A program made the translations under genes and the position numbers. DNA of 64,000 nucleotides, taken from assembly GCA_038237745.1 (NCBI GenBank), contig JBBRYJ010000013.1, positions 13,772 to 77,771 on the forward strand, written 5' to 3'. Under the pieces are notes generated by a model. That model saw nothing but the letters and a program-made list of their open reading frames with translations. It was not told where the DNA came from and did not search any database. Positions 8,919 to 18,677 of the stretch are shown piece after piece. The number at the start of each line of letters is the position of its first letter. Within the stretch, counting starts at the first letter, position 1. This DNA comes from DASQEH01 sp038237745. Its GTDB lineage: Bacteria > Actinomycetota > Actinomycetes > Propionibacteriales > Nocardioidaceae.

Positions 8919-10367
8919 TTGAGGGCTAGCTCGATCCGGATCACGACCGTGTTGTGGACATATTCCGGCATCGTGGCGGTTCTCGTCGCCGGGCTGTGGG
9001 TCGTGAGTAGCTCCGTCAGTGGTCGCGAAGATGTCGTCAATCCGTCGGCCGTCGTGAACCTGTCGGACTGGCGAGCATCGTCGGATGCCGGCCTGATCGC
9101 GCTGTCGAGGGCTCGAGTGGTTGGCGGGCCGCAGGGGGTTTCGACAGCTGTCGAGGTCAGACGCAACGGAGGTGACGGCACCTACGCATTCGCGCTCGCC
9201 GGCCTGAAAGAACCCGATGCGTACCTCGAAGGAGGGCACACGTACCGCATGCAGGTCTACGTGCGGGACCTCAATGCGTCAGGTGACACCGTCGGTATTT
9301 TGATGGCTAACGGCAACTTCACGCACCGGCCGACGGACCAGAGCCAGTGGGCTCACTACCGGGACACATCCTGGCATCTGCTGCAACGCACATTCGAGGT
9401 CACCGCCCCTGCACAGTCCGATACCTCCCTCTACGTCTCTCTGCCGCCCGACGGTCCGCTGAGAATGCAGTTCACCCTGGCCAGTCTCAGGGAGGTGTCG
9501 CTGCCGCATCCGGCGGTCGCGGCAGGCGCCCCTGCGGGTGCCCTCACGTTTGACGGACCACCGGCGAGCCCAGTCGACGATCACCTCTGGAGCCACGAAG
9601 TCGGCGGAGGTGGGTGGGGCAATGAGGAGCAGCAGACCAACACCGCCTCCACGTCGAACTCTTACCTGGATGGGCAGGGCAACCTCGTGTTGACTGCTCG
9701 ACGCGAGGATTTGACGGGTCCCGATGGGATAGCCCGTCACTACACAAGCGCCCGCCTCTCGACCGCAGGGAAGCTGGCAATACAACCGGGTTCGTATGTG
9801 GAGGCCACCATACGCGCCCCAGTCGGGCAGGGTGTGCTGCCGGCGTTCTGGCTTCTCGGCGCGAACATCTCTGACGTCGGCTGGCCTGCCTGTGGTGAGC
9901 TGGACGTCATGGAGGCGACCCAGAGAAGCGACAGCATGGTCCGGCAGACGATCCAGACCCCCCGACTCTCCAACTCCTCAGTCAACGACTCCTACGGCGA
10001 GTTCGCGCCGGGAGGCTATACCCCGCTTCCACAGTCGCGTGACTCGGTCAGCCATGAGTACGGCGTCTACTTCGACGATCAACTCGTCCAGTTCTACGTA
10101 GACCGCACCCCCACTTTGACGCTGACTAGGCAGGAGGCCTTCGAAACGGGACGCCAGTGGCCTTTCGGAAAGCCGATGAGTCTCGTGCTCGACGTGGCAG
10201 TCGGCGGTGATGCCGCAAACGCTGACTTCCCCGTGAGCATGCAAGTCTCCGACATCCTTGTGTGGCACGGCGGGGTCCCCTTGGCAGATAGGCGGACGTT
10301 CTCGTTCCCATCTCGGGTTCCCAACACCCTCCTTGGGGCATCGACGCCGTCAGCGGCTGCTCACTGA
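8919..10367 (+). CDS. Membrane-anchored family 16 glycoside hydrolase
   Basis: A TTG at 8919 is chosen because GGAGG sits six bases upstream. The 482-residue protein has one N-terminal transmembrane helix (VLWTYSGIVAVLVAGLWVV), then a jelly-roll domain of about 150 residues resembling a carbohydrate-binding module. A GH16 domain runs from about residue 210 to 460. GELDVMEATQ carries the ExDxxE catalytic motif (nucleophile and acid/base Glu), and WGNEEQQTNT and GVLPAFWLLG are family signatures. It should cut beta-glucans or galactans outside the membrane, and may trim or release the locus polysaccharide. It closes the plus string and ends five bases before a converging gene. Confidence 0.85.
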   Translation: MRASSIRITTVLWTYSGIVAVLVAGLWVVSSSVSGREDVVNPSAVVNLSDWRASSDAGLIALSRARVVGGPQGVSTAVEVRRNGGDGTYAFALAGLKEPDAYLEGGHTYRMQVYVRDLNASGDTVGILMANGNFTHRPTDQSQWAHYRDTSWHLLQRTFEVTAPAQSDTSLYVSLPPDGPLRMQFTLASLREVSLPHPAVAAGAPAGALTFDGPPASPVDDHLWSHEVGGGGWGNEEQQTNTASTSNSYLDGQGNLVLTARREDLTGPDGIARHYTSARLSTAGKLAIQPGSYVEATIRAPVGQGVLPAFWLLGANISDVGWPACGELDVMEATQRSDSMVRQTIQTPRLSNSSVNDSYGEFAPGGYTPLPQSRDSVSHEYGVYFDDQLVQFYVDRTPTLTLTRQEAFETGRQWPFGKPMSLVLDVAVGGDAANADFPVSMQVSDILVWHGGVPLADRRTFSFPSRVPNTLLGASTPSAAAH

Positions 10368-10372
10368 GCCTC

Positions 10373-12529
10373 TCACTGACCAAGTCGCAGGTAGCGCCCA
10401 GCCTGGAACTTGAACAGATAGCTGCCATCAGCCTCATACTTCACCGACCAGAAGGGTGAGGCGAGAAAGGAGTCTCGAAGCTCAGCCGACTGAGCTCGCG
10501 ACTGAAGCGCGTACGCCTGTCCGTAGTTCGCTCCGGCGGGCGAGTAGAGTGCGAACAACTCGGCCTGGCTGGTTGGCTCGCCGGCGTGGCGGAGAAGTCG
10601 TCGCGTCAGAACCTGCACATCCGGGCTGGGAGCGAGATCTCTCCCACTGCCGAACATGGTGAACGTCCCACCCTGCGTCGTCGGGGTCGTCGGTTGGTCC
10701 CCAGGTGTCAGCAGCAGCAAGTAGTAGGGCTGGGGAGGTCGCGGACCACCCAGCTGCTGGAACAGGCGCACGGCCGCCAGATCACCGGGACGAATCACGT
10801 TGACGGCGTCGAGTCCGAAGGAAGAAACCAGAAACGCCGCGAGGAGTACCCCTGCGGTGAGGAAAAGACCGAGTCGCGATCTGAGCTCACGCCCGGCGAA
10901 AAAGACAGGGCTGGCCAGCACCGCCAACCAGGGCAGGCCGAACAGAGCCGCGCGAAAGATGCCCTCCTGTCCATACGGATTGAGGGCAACGAGAAGGACG
11001 CCGGCGCCCGAGCAGCAGGCCAGCGCCCAGGCCCCCACATCACGCCTGGACCGGATAAAGGTGACCAGTGCCAGTGAACCGACCACCAAGATGGCGATGA
11101 CCAGGGCCAGAATCGTCTGGTCGACGACAGGCAACCGCTGAAGGCCGCCTACAGCCACCGTCTGCGGCGGCCTGAAGTTCCCAACTTGACCGAATGCGCC
11201 GAACGATACGAAACCCTTCACGACTGTCCAATGCAGCGCGGCCCATACCACTGCCGGTCCAAGCACCAAGGCGGGCAGCCACCAGGGCCGGAGCCGTCTG
11301 AACACCACCAGGACCGCCAGGACGCCGCCCACGATGTAGGGACTCAATTGGTGCGTCACGGCGAGCGTGACGCCAGCGACCAAGAGCATCGAAACTCGTG
11401 GCACATTCTTGTTGCGTGCCAGGGCAACCGAGACCGCCGCGACACCGAGGACAAAGCCGACGGACTGCGGCGAGAAGTAGTCGGCGCCGATGGAGTCGGC
11501 TAGGACCGCCAACGTGACCGCGACCCAACACTGTTCAGTTCGGGGGAGGATCTGGCCGAAGAGGTTGCGAAGCGCCACTACTCGGAAAAGGGCCAGCAGA
11601 GCGGGCCATGCTGTGGCAAGCGACATCGGGTCCGTAATCCCGCTGATGCTGCACAGCCATGCCGTGGCCGCGAAGAAGCCCGCCCAGGCGCTGTACACCG
11701 GAAGCGTCGAGCCCAGGTCGTGCAGGGACTGGATCTGCAGCACGAAATCCACGTGCTTGGCCGCAGACTGCGACCTGGGCCCGTCGTAGGTCAATGCAGG
11801 AGTGAGCGTCAGCACCAAGACCGTAAGGAACACAGGCACAGAGAGACTGTGCTCGCGACGCCCTCCCAGGGTTAGTCCGAAAAGAAGCAATACCAACCCG
11901 ACGTACCAAGTGACTCCGATATGTGGCAGAAAGCCGAAGAAGTCGGGGGTGATATGCCGATGGAACATCGCAGATATCAGGCACATCGCGGCACCGACGG
12001 ACGCTGGTGCCGTCGCAGGTAGGCCGTCGACTAGCACTCGTTGTGCCAACGCCCTGCTCTGTGCGATCGGTAGGTACCGCGTCGGCCAGCCAGTCGCGTC
12101 GGACGCTCGAGCTTCTTGGATCTGCCGCACGAGACACAGCAGGTGGAGAGGTAGACAGCCGCCGGCCACGAGTAGGAACGCCGCTGTGGGATACCAGATA
12201 TGCAGGCCGATCATGCCGAGCGGTACGAGGGTGAGGACCGCCACGGAGGTGACGAACGTCAGGGTTAGGCGCTCATAGGCGTCAAGCTTGGCGTTGAGCT
12301 GCCATGGCGCGGAACCGATGCCGAGAAGGCAGAAGACGAGGACGCTGACGAGTCTGAGCCAGTCCGCGCCAAGGGCAAACCCGACGTATCCGGTCTCAAG
12401 ACTGATCACGCTGAGCGCCGCCAACACTGTGCGGCACGCCGAGTTATCGGCAGGAGCGGACGGCCGCACCGGCATATGCGGTGCGGCGACCGTTACCACT
12501 GGGACAGGGCTGCCCTTCGCAAGCCTCAA
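10373..12529 (-). CDS. Large polytopic membrane protein (possible polymerase or GT-C type)
   Basis: The 718-residue product has roughly a dozen hydrophobic helices up to about residue 570, then a soluble C-terminal tail of about 130 residues (LLLTPGDQPTT to FQAGRYLRLGQ). That layout resembles GT-C glycosyltransferases or Wzy-like polymerases, but no diagnostic motif is visible, so this is inference. The start is a TTG at 12529 with no obvious ribosome site. An ATG 18 codons in (MPVRPSAPADN) is an alternative. It is the last gene of the leftward string and converges with the GH16 gene. Confidence 0.65.
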   Translation of the reverse strand: MRLAKGSPVPVVTVAAPHMPVRPSAPADNSACRTVLAALSVISLETGYVGFALGADWLRLVSVLVFCLLGIGSAPWQLNAKLDAYERLTLTFVTSVAVLTLVPLGMIGLHIWYPTAAFLLVAGGCLPLHLLCLVRQIQEARASDATGWPTRYLPIAQSRALAQRVLVDGLPATAPASVGAAMCLISAMFHRHITPDFFGFLPHIGVTWYVGLVLLLFGLTLGGRREHSLSVPVFLTVLVLTLTPALTYDGPRSQSAAKHVDFVLQIQSLHDLGSTLPVYSAWAGFFAATAWLCSISGITDPMSLATAWPALLALFRVVALRNLFGQILPRTEQCWVAVTLAVLADSIGADYFSPQSVGFVLGVAAVSVALARNKNVPRVSMLLVAGVTLAVTHQLSPYIVGGVLAVLVVFRRLRPWWLPALVLGPAVVWAALHWTVVKGFVSFGAFGQVGNFRPPQTVAVGGLQRLPVVDQTILALVIAILVVGSLALVTFIRSRRDVGAWALACCSGAGVLLVALNPYGQEGIFRAALFGLPWLAVLASPVFFAGRELRSRLGLFLTAGVLLAAFLVSSFGLDAVNVIRPGDLAAVRLFQQLGGPRPPQPYYLLLLTPGDQPTTPTTQGGTFTMFGSGRDLAPSPDVQVLTRRLLRHAGEPTSQAELFALYSPAGANYGQAYALQSRAQSAELRDSFLASPFWSVKYEADGSYLFKFQAGRYLRLGQ

Positions 12530-12762
12530 TATCTGAGCTCGGAACCGAGTCCACGGGCTGCCGTGGCTGGCTCAAGCCTTTGCCGAACCGTCACGGTCGA
12601 ACAGCAACAGCGCCACACCTGTGAGGTGACACGGTACAGCGGGTCGGCGACATTGATGCTCACCGGCAAATGATACGTGACGGGCGCGCAGGTTGCTCCA
12701 TTTGCCCGGTTCGCACTCCCATGAAATGCGTCCGGATTCGCCGTCGTTCGCGGCTCAGTCCA

Positions 12763-14442
12763 CTACATGAGCAGGCGGTCGAAGCGGTCCACCGCGTGCT
12801 GCCAGAGCTGAAAGTCCCGGTCCCCCCTGACAACGTCAGCCAGCTCCGACGAGACCTTCGACCCGTCAGCCATCGTGGACCTCCCTTCCGAAGGCATGAT
12901 CCGGGCCAGAAGTCCCCCCGCCGACCGCGCCCACGTCGCCAGGACGAGACCGGCCATCGGCACGTCGTCGAGACCGATCGAGACTCCGTAGCGGCGGAGC
13001 CATGGCTGAGTCCACGCATCAGGTCCGGTGAAGGCATCGTCGAAGGCGCGTAGCTGTCCTTGGCGTTCTGACGTCTGGGCCAAGCACTCCGCGACGTACT
13101 GCATGAAGAAGCACAGGTCGTGGAGGGGAAGGCCGAGTGGTTCAGACCTCTCCCAGTCCACGGCGGCAAGGTGGCCGCCATCTGTCAGCAACAGGTTCGG
13201 GTGGCTGAAATCCCCGTGTTCGAAGACCAGTGGCAGAGCCCTACCCTGCAGCGGCTCGAGGCAGCGCAGTGTCTGGGAAACGAGGGACGGTACCTCCGAC
13301 AGATCGAGGAGCCCTTCGAGTTCCCTCAGGGGACTCTCGATCAGGCGGACAAACCACGAAGCGTCGGTGTCCGTGTGACCCGTCGTCGGCAGCGAAGCAA
13401 CGAATTCCAGTGCTGCGTTGAGGAGCGGGGCGGTGTCGGACCGAACCGTCTCCGGGCCGACGGCACTCCCGTGTAGTGCAGATTCGAGTAGGAAAGGCCG
13501 CTGCCCGAGCTGTAGCTCGTGAACCAGAGGGACCTGCTCGCTCAACACCCGCGTTCGCTTTGCCAGTTCCTGGAGTGCCAGACTTTCGTGCTGTATGCCG
13601 CCGATGTCCCACGTGCGTCGAGGTAGTTTCGCCACGCCGCACGGCTGGCGGGTCTCCCTGTCGAGATACAGGCAGACCACGTGTCGTGACGCTTCAAACC
13701 ATGGCGTCACCATGAGCCTGGACGGCGGCTCACCGCGATCTCCGACCAGGCTCATCTCGATCTCCTCGGGTAGCACGGTCGCGAAGCCGCTTCGCGCAGG
13801 TCGTCGAGGCTGCCGAGCCTCGCCGTCGCGCAGCGCCACAACAGTGACGTCGAGGGCGAGAAGTTCTGCCAGGCCCACCGCGTTGACGGCTCGTGCGATC
13901 ACGGACTTGAGCCAGCCGAGTCGGACGCCGTGGTATCGCTGGAGCATGGCCGAGATGGCCAGCCGGTCGTCTACAGCCACCACGTATGAACATCGATCGG
14001 CGCTGGGTGCGTGCCAATATGTGGCTACCAGCGTCAAGCCGTTGGCACGTGCGCGTCGCCGCGAGGAGCGCCATGCGATTCGGCGGACGCCTGTCCAGGA
14101 GAACGCACCCCGGCTATGGAGACGAAGCAGGACCCAACCGCCCGCGCGCACCGCACTCGCAGCTGCTGCGATCGAGTCTGCTTCGTCACCGCTCACGATG
14201 CATACGTCGACGTCCGATCCCGGGGGAGGTTCGCAGACGACCGCCACACCCGCATCGTCGAGCACCCGCCTCTCGGCTTCAGAGACTGCACCGAGGTAGC
14301 CCACCGCCTGGAGGGGGGCGGGGGGAAGGAGGAAACGCCAGTCCGCGGCTGGCCACAACGCAAGCGGTGCCGGCCGACTCAGTGGTACGCCGGCCGGAGG
14401 AACCGTCGGCACGTCTCCCTCATCGCTCATGTGACCAGCCAT
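12763..14442 (-). CDS. APH-type kinase with methyltransferase-like N-terminal region
   Basis: The 559-residue protein falls into two parts. Residues 1-210 look like a degenerate Rossmann methyltransferase (GYLGAVSEAERRVL, DVDVCIVSG, GGWVLLRLH) without a clear SAM motif. Residues 230-559 are an aminoglycoside-phosphotransferase-fold kinase: HGDFSHPNLLL is the catytic-loop HxDx4N pattern, and AAVDWERSEPLG carries the metal-binding Asp. Substrates of such proteins in glycan clusters are sugars, polyols or choline-like groups. The ATG at 14442 overlaps the end of the flippase gene by 16 bases; an ATG at 14430 is an alternative. The likely job is phosphorylating a glycan precursor. Confidence 0.7.
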   Translation of the reverse strand: MAGHMSDEGDVPTVPPAGVPLSRPAPLALWPAADWRFLLPPAPLQAVGYLGAVSEAERRVLDDAGVAVVCEPPPGSDVDVCIVSGDEADSIAAAASAVRAGGWVLLRLHSRGAFSWTGVRRIAWRSSRRRARANGLTLVATYWHAPSADRCSYVVAVDDRLAISAMLQRYHGVRLGWLKSVIARAVNAVGLAELLALDVTVVALRDGEARQPRRPARSGFATVLPEEIEMSLVGDRGEPPSRLMVTPWFEASRHVVCLYLDRETRQPCGVAKLPRRTWDIGGIQHESLALQELAKRTRVLSEQVPLVHELQLGQRPFLLESALHGSAVGPETVRSDTAPLLNAALEFVASLPTTGHTDTDASWFVRLIESPLRELEGLLDLSEVPSLVSQTLRCLEPLQGRALPLVFEHGDFSHPNLLLTDGGHLAAVDWERSEPLGLPLHDLCFFMQYVAECLAQTSERQGQLRAFDDAFTGPDAWTQPWLRRYGVSIGLDDVPMAGLVLATWARSAGGLLARIMPSEGRSTMADGSKVSSELADVVRGDRDFQLWQHAVDRFDRLLM

Positions 14443-15938
14443 CCCAGAATCGGAATCCGCCGGACCTCAGGAAACGTCTCGCCGAAACTCAAGGCGTGGC
14501 GGGTCAACCGAAGGATGCCGAACCAGGCAACAAGAATCAGAGGAAGGGCGGCCGGCAAGGAGAGATGGGTCAGACGGTTCGCGAGACTGAGCGCGAGCAC
14601 TGCCGCGATCACCGTCAACACCACCCGCGCATGCTCACGCTGCCAAAGGCCGATTCCAAGCCCGAAGCCAAGGCCAACCTGCTTCAGCACGTTATTGACC
14701 ACGAGGGTGACCAGCACCGCGACCGCGGCGCCTACGGCTTGAAACCTTGTAGCCAGAACCAGAAGCGAGACCACCGCTGTTACCAGCGTGACGAGACTGG
14801 TCACCAGGACCCACCAGCTGCGACCCAGGATCTGGGTCGTGGTCCCATTGAACCCCAGTGCCGCGTTCATGAAGTAGCCGAGGGACAAGATTACGAGAAC
14901 GGAGGCCGACGAAGAATAGCGCTCGCCCAGCGTGTAGATCGTGAACTGCGACGCGAAGGCCGTTGTCACGGCCACGACCGGAAAAGTCAACACGACGATC
15001 CAGCCTGCAGTCAACCAGTAGAGAGTAGCGACCTCGCCACGCAAACCACGCGCTGCGAGGCGAGACGCTGCGGGCGTGAACAACGTCGTGAAGCTGAAGA
15101 GCACCACCAGGTTGAGCGCGGCGAACGGTTGCACGGCCCGGAACGTCGCGACGGCCTCTGAACCAGAACTGTGACCGAGGTATATCGCCGCAAATTCGGT
15201 GGTGGCGACCGCGACCAGTGTGGTGAGCAGCATTGGCCCACAAAAGCGTGCGACCTCGCGCCACGGCAATACGAGCTCGCGTGGTCGAAAGTGCGTTGAC
15301 AGGCCGATGCGCTTGAACAAGCGGACGAGAAGCACAAGGTAGAGCAACAGCCCGATGCCGGCGGCCAAGACGTACCCCACGGCCAGAAAGGAAGGCGACC
15401 TGTCACCGACGACGAGGAGAAGGACGACCGCCAGACGCAGCACCGGCTCTAGGACGTAGCGGCGCAGGAATACCGACCAGGGAGACGCGAAGACCGCGAA
15501 CATCTCCACCACGATGATGTCAACAGCCTGAATCGGTGCCAACGCGATGAGCAGCAGAAGAATCGTGACGGCGCCCCGCGAAGGGGCAATCGAGTGAAGG
15601 GGCGTCGTCAGGAGCAGGGTCGCCCCGGTAACGACAACACCAAGGCCAACCAGCACGATGGCCTCAACGGCAATGAAGCCGAACAATCGTGGGTAGTCGC
15701 GTCTCTCGTCGTACAGGGCCAGGAAACGAGCACTTGCCCGGTCTAGGCCGAGGGGCAGGATGGACTGCACAAGAGTGACGACGGAAAGAGCCCACGCGAA
15801 GGATCCATAGCCCTCAGTAGACAGATGCCGCACCACCAGGACCTGAATCAGGAAATTGACTGCGTGTGCCATGAGCTGACCGGCAAGCATCCCATTCGAG
15901 GCCCGGATGTTGGCGCTCGAGCCACTCAGAGTAGTCAT
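14427..15938 (-). CDS. Wzx-type polysaccharide flippase
   Basis: The 503-residue protein has about 14 hydrophobic helices in the pattern of the MATE/MVF oligosaccharide flippases. The N-terminus NFLIQVLVVRHLSTEGYGSF and LGLDRASARFLALYDERRD are characteristic of the polysaccharide_synt family. It should move lipid-linked repeat units across the cytoplasmic membrane. It overlaps the downstream kinase gene by 16 bases and lies 106 bases after the nucleotidyltransferase/kinase gene, so all three are probably one transcript. Confidence 0.85.
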   Translation of the reverse strand: MTTLSGSSANIRASNGMLAGQLMAHAVNFLIQVLVVRHLSTEGYGSFAWALSVVTLVQSILPLGLDRASARFLALYDERRDYPRLFGFIAVEAIVLVGLGVVVTGATLLLTTPLHSIAPSRGAVTILLLLIALAPIQAVDIIVVEMFAVFASPWSVFLRRYVLEPVLRLAVVLLLVVGDRSPSFLAVGYVLAAGIGLLLYLVLLVRLFKRIGLSTHFRPRELVLPWREVARFCGPMLLTTLVAVATTEFAAIYLGHSSGSEAVATFRAVQPFAALNLVVLFSFTTLFTPAASRLAARGLRGEVATLYWLTAGWIVVLTFPVVAVTTAFASQFTIYTLGERYSSSASVLVILSLGYFMNAALGFNGTTTQILGRSWWVLVTSLVTLVTAVVSLLVLATRFQAVGAAVAVLVTLVVNNVLKQVGLGFGLGIGLWQREHARVVLTVIAAVLALSLANRLTHLSLPAALPLILVAWFGILRLTRHALSFGETFPEVRRIPILGWLVT

Positions 15939-16044
15939 CGCCTACCCGGGCTCGGCTTCCACGCGCGGGCAGCGTTATATGGCGGAGACATCGCGGCCCT
16001 GTTATCCGGAACGGGTGCAGACTCTCGTGCAGCGCGGACCGGCA

Positions 16045-17346
16045 TCACGTCAAATGTGCTCTGTCTGCGACGGAGGACCTGGACCTGACCAGGTCATCCC
16101 AGACGACCCGGTTGACGGCGCGTATCACCTGCTGCAGAGGTTGCTCAGCATCCACAGTGAGCATATGAGCGAACCGGCGCTCGAAGGCCAGATAGGTGTC
16201 CCGTCGGCCCTTGAGCTCTTCGATGGTCAGTTCGCCCTTTCGGGCGAAGACGACCTCAGGCGAAGCATCCAGGAACACGAGACGGTCGGGCTCGGCAGCA
16301 GTCTTCAAGACGAAATAGGCACTGACCCTTCCCTTCCAGTCCAGCGTGGAAGATGGGAGGTTCGTGTCGATGACGTACCTGTCGAGAAGGACGAGGCGGC
16401 CGAGGGCCCGGTGGTACCGCGCGAGAAGCCCCGTGCGGCTGAGTCTGCCCAATCTCAGTACCAACCTCGCTCCCATGACGTGCCGGAAGAAGTGGTCGAG
16501 CCTCGACTCCCTCCATACGCCCATGTAGAGCGAGACAGTGGGCCACGTGATGTCTTGCCGCAGTGTCGTCGCGACTGTCGTCTTCCCTGCGCCGTCCAGG
16601 CCGAGCAGAGCGACGGTCAGCCCGGGGGCCCGCGGAATCGAGGTCCGACGCAGTAGCCAGTTGGCTGTCTCATGTGAGACGATCTCTAGGCGCTGTGAGC
16701 GTCGCCAGTGCTGTTGCAGCGCGGCTTGCGCAGTCCGCACCTCCTCCTCGTCGGCAGCGCGCGCTCCAGCAAGAATCCTCTGCAGAGAGGCAGAGCGGTC
16801 CTGCAGATGAGCAGCCACGAACTCGGCGACAGGTCCGGATGAATGGGCGACCAAGGCTTGAGTTACCAGCTCCCCGCGGCGCTTCGGTGTTGGTTGCTTC
16901 CAGACCTGATGCAGAAACAGCAACCAGAAGCAGTCGGAAGGGTCCAGGACTGGAAACTGGCCGTCCAGGATTCTGCGCTCCAGGCAAGGGCTGGCCAGTT
17001 CGGTGCGGTAGGCCTGCAGCGGGCCGAAATCTATCCTGGTCACGAGATCAAGCTGGTACCAGCGACCGCTCTCCTCGTCGTAGGTGACGAAGAAGCGGTG
17101 CGAGCCATGGCCAGACGACGGCGCCGGGATCCAGCCGCCGACTCGCAGCGTGTGCTCGGCTTTGCCCAGGTCCTCTGCCGGGATGAGCAAGTCCACGTCA
17201 CCGGAGAGGCCGGGGACGTCAAGGACTCCGCGCATCACCGCATAGCCGACTCCGGACCTGTCCAGTGCCACGAGCGTACGACTGCATATCCCATGCGGTC
17301 CGGGCCCCGGCAGAGCATCAGGGGACTCGTCCCAACGCCCAGGCAC
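16045..17346 (-). CDS. Nucleotidyltransferase-fold / thymidylate-kinase-like P-loop kinase fusion
   Basis: The 433-residue protein begins with a GTG at 17346, preceded by GGGGAAGG. Residues 20-130 resemble an MNT-type nucleotidyltransferase: SGDVDLLIP gives the DxD pair and QLDLVTRID a third acidic residue. Residues 240-425 are a P-loop kinase: LLGLDGAGKTTVATTL is Walker A, VLLDRYVIDTNLP resembles the DR-Y substrate motif of thymidylate kinases, and FARKGELTIEELKGR matches the lid region. The real substrate is unlikely to be dTMP given its place directly upstream of a flippase. It probably activates or phosphorylates a glycan building block. Confidence 0.7.
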   Translation of the reverse strand: MPGRWDESPDALPGPGPHGICSRTLVALDRSGVGYAVMRGVLDVPGLSGDVDLLIPAEDLGKAEHTLRVGGWIPAPSSGHGSHRFFVTYDEESGRWYQLDLVTRIDFGPLQAYRTELASPCLERRILDGQFPVLDPSDCFWLLFLHQVWKQPTPKRRGELVTQALVAHSSGPVAEFVAAHLQDRSASLQRILAGARAADEEEVRTAQAALQQHWRRSQRLEIVSHETANWLLRRTSIPRAPGLTVALLGLDGAGKTTVATTLRQDITWPTVSLYMGVWRESRLDHFFRHVMGARLVLRLGRLSRTGLLARYHRALGRLVLLDRYVIDTNLPSSTLDWKGRVSAYFVLKTAAEPDRLVFLDASPEVVFARKGELTIEELKGRRDTYLAFERRFAHMLTVDAEQPLQQVIRAVNRVVWDDLVRSRSSVADRAHLT

Positions 17347-17501
17347 AGTACCTTCCCCTCAGGTTACGGATACCGCAGGACTCTGCGGGCGGGCACCACC
17401 GTAACCTGCGCCCAGCCGCTCAGCCCAACCCCCGTGGCTGCCCGACCGGCCGCCACGTCGTAGGCCTTGATCCAGGCAGCGAGAACCTGCTCGTCGCCTT
17501 C

Positions 17502-18296
17502 TCAGCGCCAGACCCGCACGTAGTCGACCTTCATTGCGCCGGCGGCTCCGAAAACGTTGCCACTACTGTGGGAGCCGACGTTGAGGATCAGGTACTGCAG
17601 GGCTCCGTTGTCATCGGTGGGGTAGGACTTCACCAGTACGCCGTCGTAGTACACATCGCACGAGTTCGCCTTCCGGTAGAGACCGTAGGTGTGGTAGGCG
17701 CTGCTCCATGTCCCCGGAACGGTGCCTTGGTTATGCGAACCTGATCCTGAGTGGTAGTTGACTGTCATCGTGCCGAGGCCTTCGGCGATGTCATTCTCAC
17801 CGTTCGTCGGCCAGGACTGCCCGTCCGTCCACCATGCCGGCCAGTTGAAGATGGTGGTCCCATTGCCGGGGAAGTAGATGCGAGCCTCGGCGAAATCGCC
17901 CACCTTCGTCTGGAAGCCTGTGGTCGCGCCACCGTTCGGATTTGTCGTGACCGACGCGCCGGAAGTAGCTGACGCGAGCGTGAGCGTCAGATGCCCGCCG
18001 CCCTCGGTCACGTTCGCGGCGTGGGTCTGCACATTGTTCTGCGTCGCCCCCTCGACGAACCAGAACCTTGACCATCGCGTCGTGTCAAGTGAGGTGCCGT
18101 TGAACCCGTCGTGCCATGCGAGCGACCACGTTCCGCCGGGCCCGCTTGGCTGAACGGTGGCCATCGGAGCTGCACCCGCAGCGAAGGTGCGGCCACTTGT
18201 TGCCTCGGAGTGCGTGGCCAGGGCCAGACTCGCTGTCGCGCCCAACGCAAGAACTGAAAGAACAGATAGGAATCGAGGCTGTACACGATGGATCAT
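17502..18296 (-). CDS. Secreted family 16 glycoside hydrolase
   Basis: The 264-residue protein has a signal peptide (core LSVLSVLALGATASLALA) and one GH16 domain. GENDIAEG carries the ExDxxE catalytic motif, and FNWPAWWTDGQSWP and MKVDYVRVW are family signatures. It should hydrolyse or transglycosylate a beta-glucan-like polymer outside the cell. It is the first gene of the leftward glycan string, with its promoter presumably in the AT-rich sequence just upstream. A second GH16 lies at 8919-10367 on the opposite strand. Confidence 0.85.
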   Translation of the reverse strand: MIHRVQPRFLSVLSVLALGATASLALATHSEATSGRTFAAGAAPMATVQPSGPGGTWSLAWHDGFNGTSLDTTRWSRFWFVEGATQNNVQTHAANVTEGGGHLTLTLASATSGASVTTNPNGGATTGFQTKVGDFAEARIYFPGNGTTIFNWPAWWTDGQSWPTNGENDIAEGLGTMTVNYHSGSGSHNQGTVPGTWSSAYHTYGLYRKANSCDVYYDGVLVKSYPTDDNGALQYLILNVGSHSSGNVFGAAGAMKVDYVRVWR

Positions 18297-18677
18297 GAGC
18301 TGCCCACTTCCGAGACGCTGAAACCGTAAACAAGCAACGCGAGGACGTGGATCGTCTCAAAGAGTTATTGCTCAATTACTCAGCGATACTTTTGAGTGTA
18401 AGTTTTCCCGCTTCAATTTTCTCAAAAAGGATGGATCCGACAATATGCCCGAATTGTCGAGCACCGTGCGTGCAGCGTGGTTCAGGCCATTTCAGGTAGC
18501 AGGGCCACGAGGGCGCGGACGGCGGAGCTCTGGCGATGATGAGCTGGCCAAACCGCAACGTGGGAGCCGGACCCACGTCGGCAGCCGGAGCTCGGCCGAG
18601 ACTCTGCTCCCGTGGCTGCAACCGCGCCCGCGCAACCGGGACGAACGGATCGCCCGCAGCAGAAAGGCTTCGTGGGG
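18297..18677. other. Intergenic region with AT-rich segment and inverted repeat
   Basis: The first 150 bases are much more AT-rich than the rest of the window and should hold the promoter of the leftward GH16 gene. CTTTTGAG (18389-18396) and CTCAAAAAG (18421-18429) form an imperfect inverted repeat. The remaining 250 bases are GC-rich and hold only unconvincing short frames on both strands. The segment marks the border between the glycan locus and the quaternary-amine island. Confidence 0.5.
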
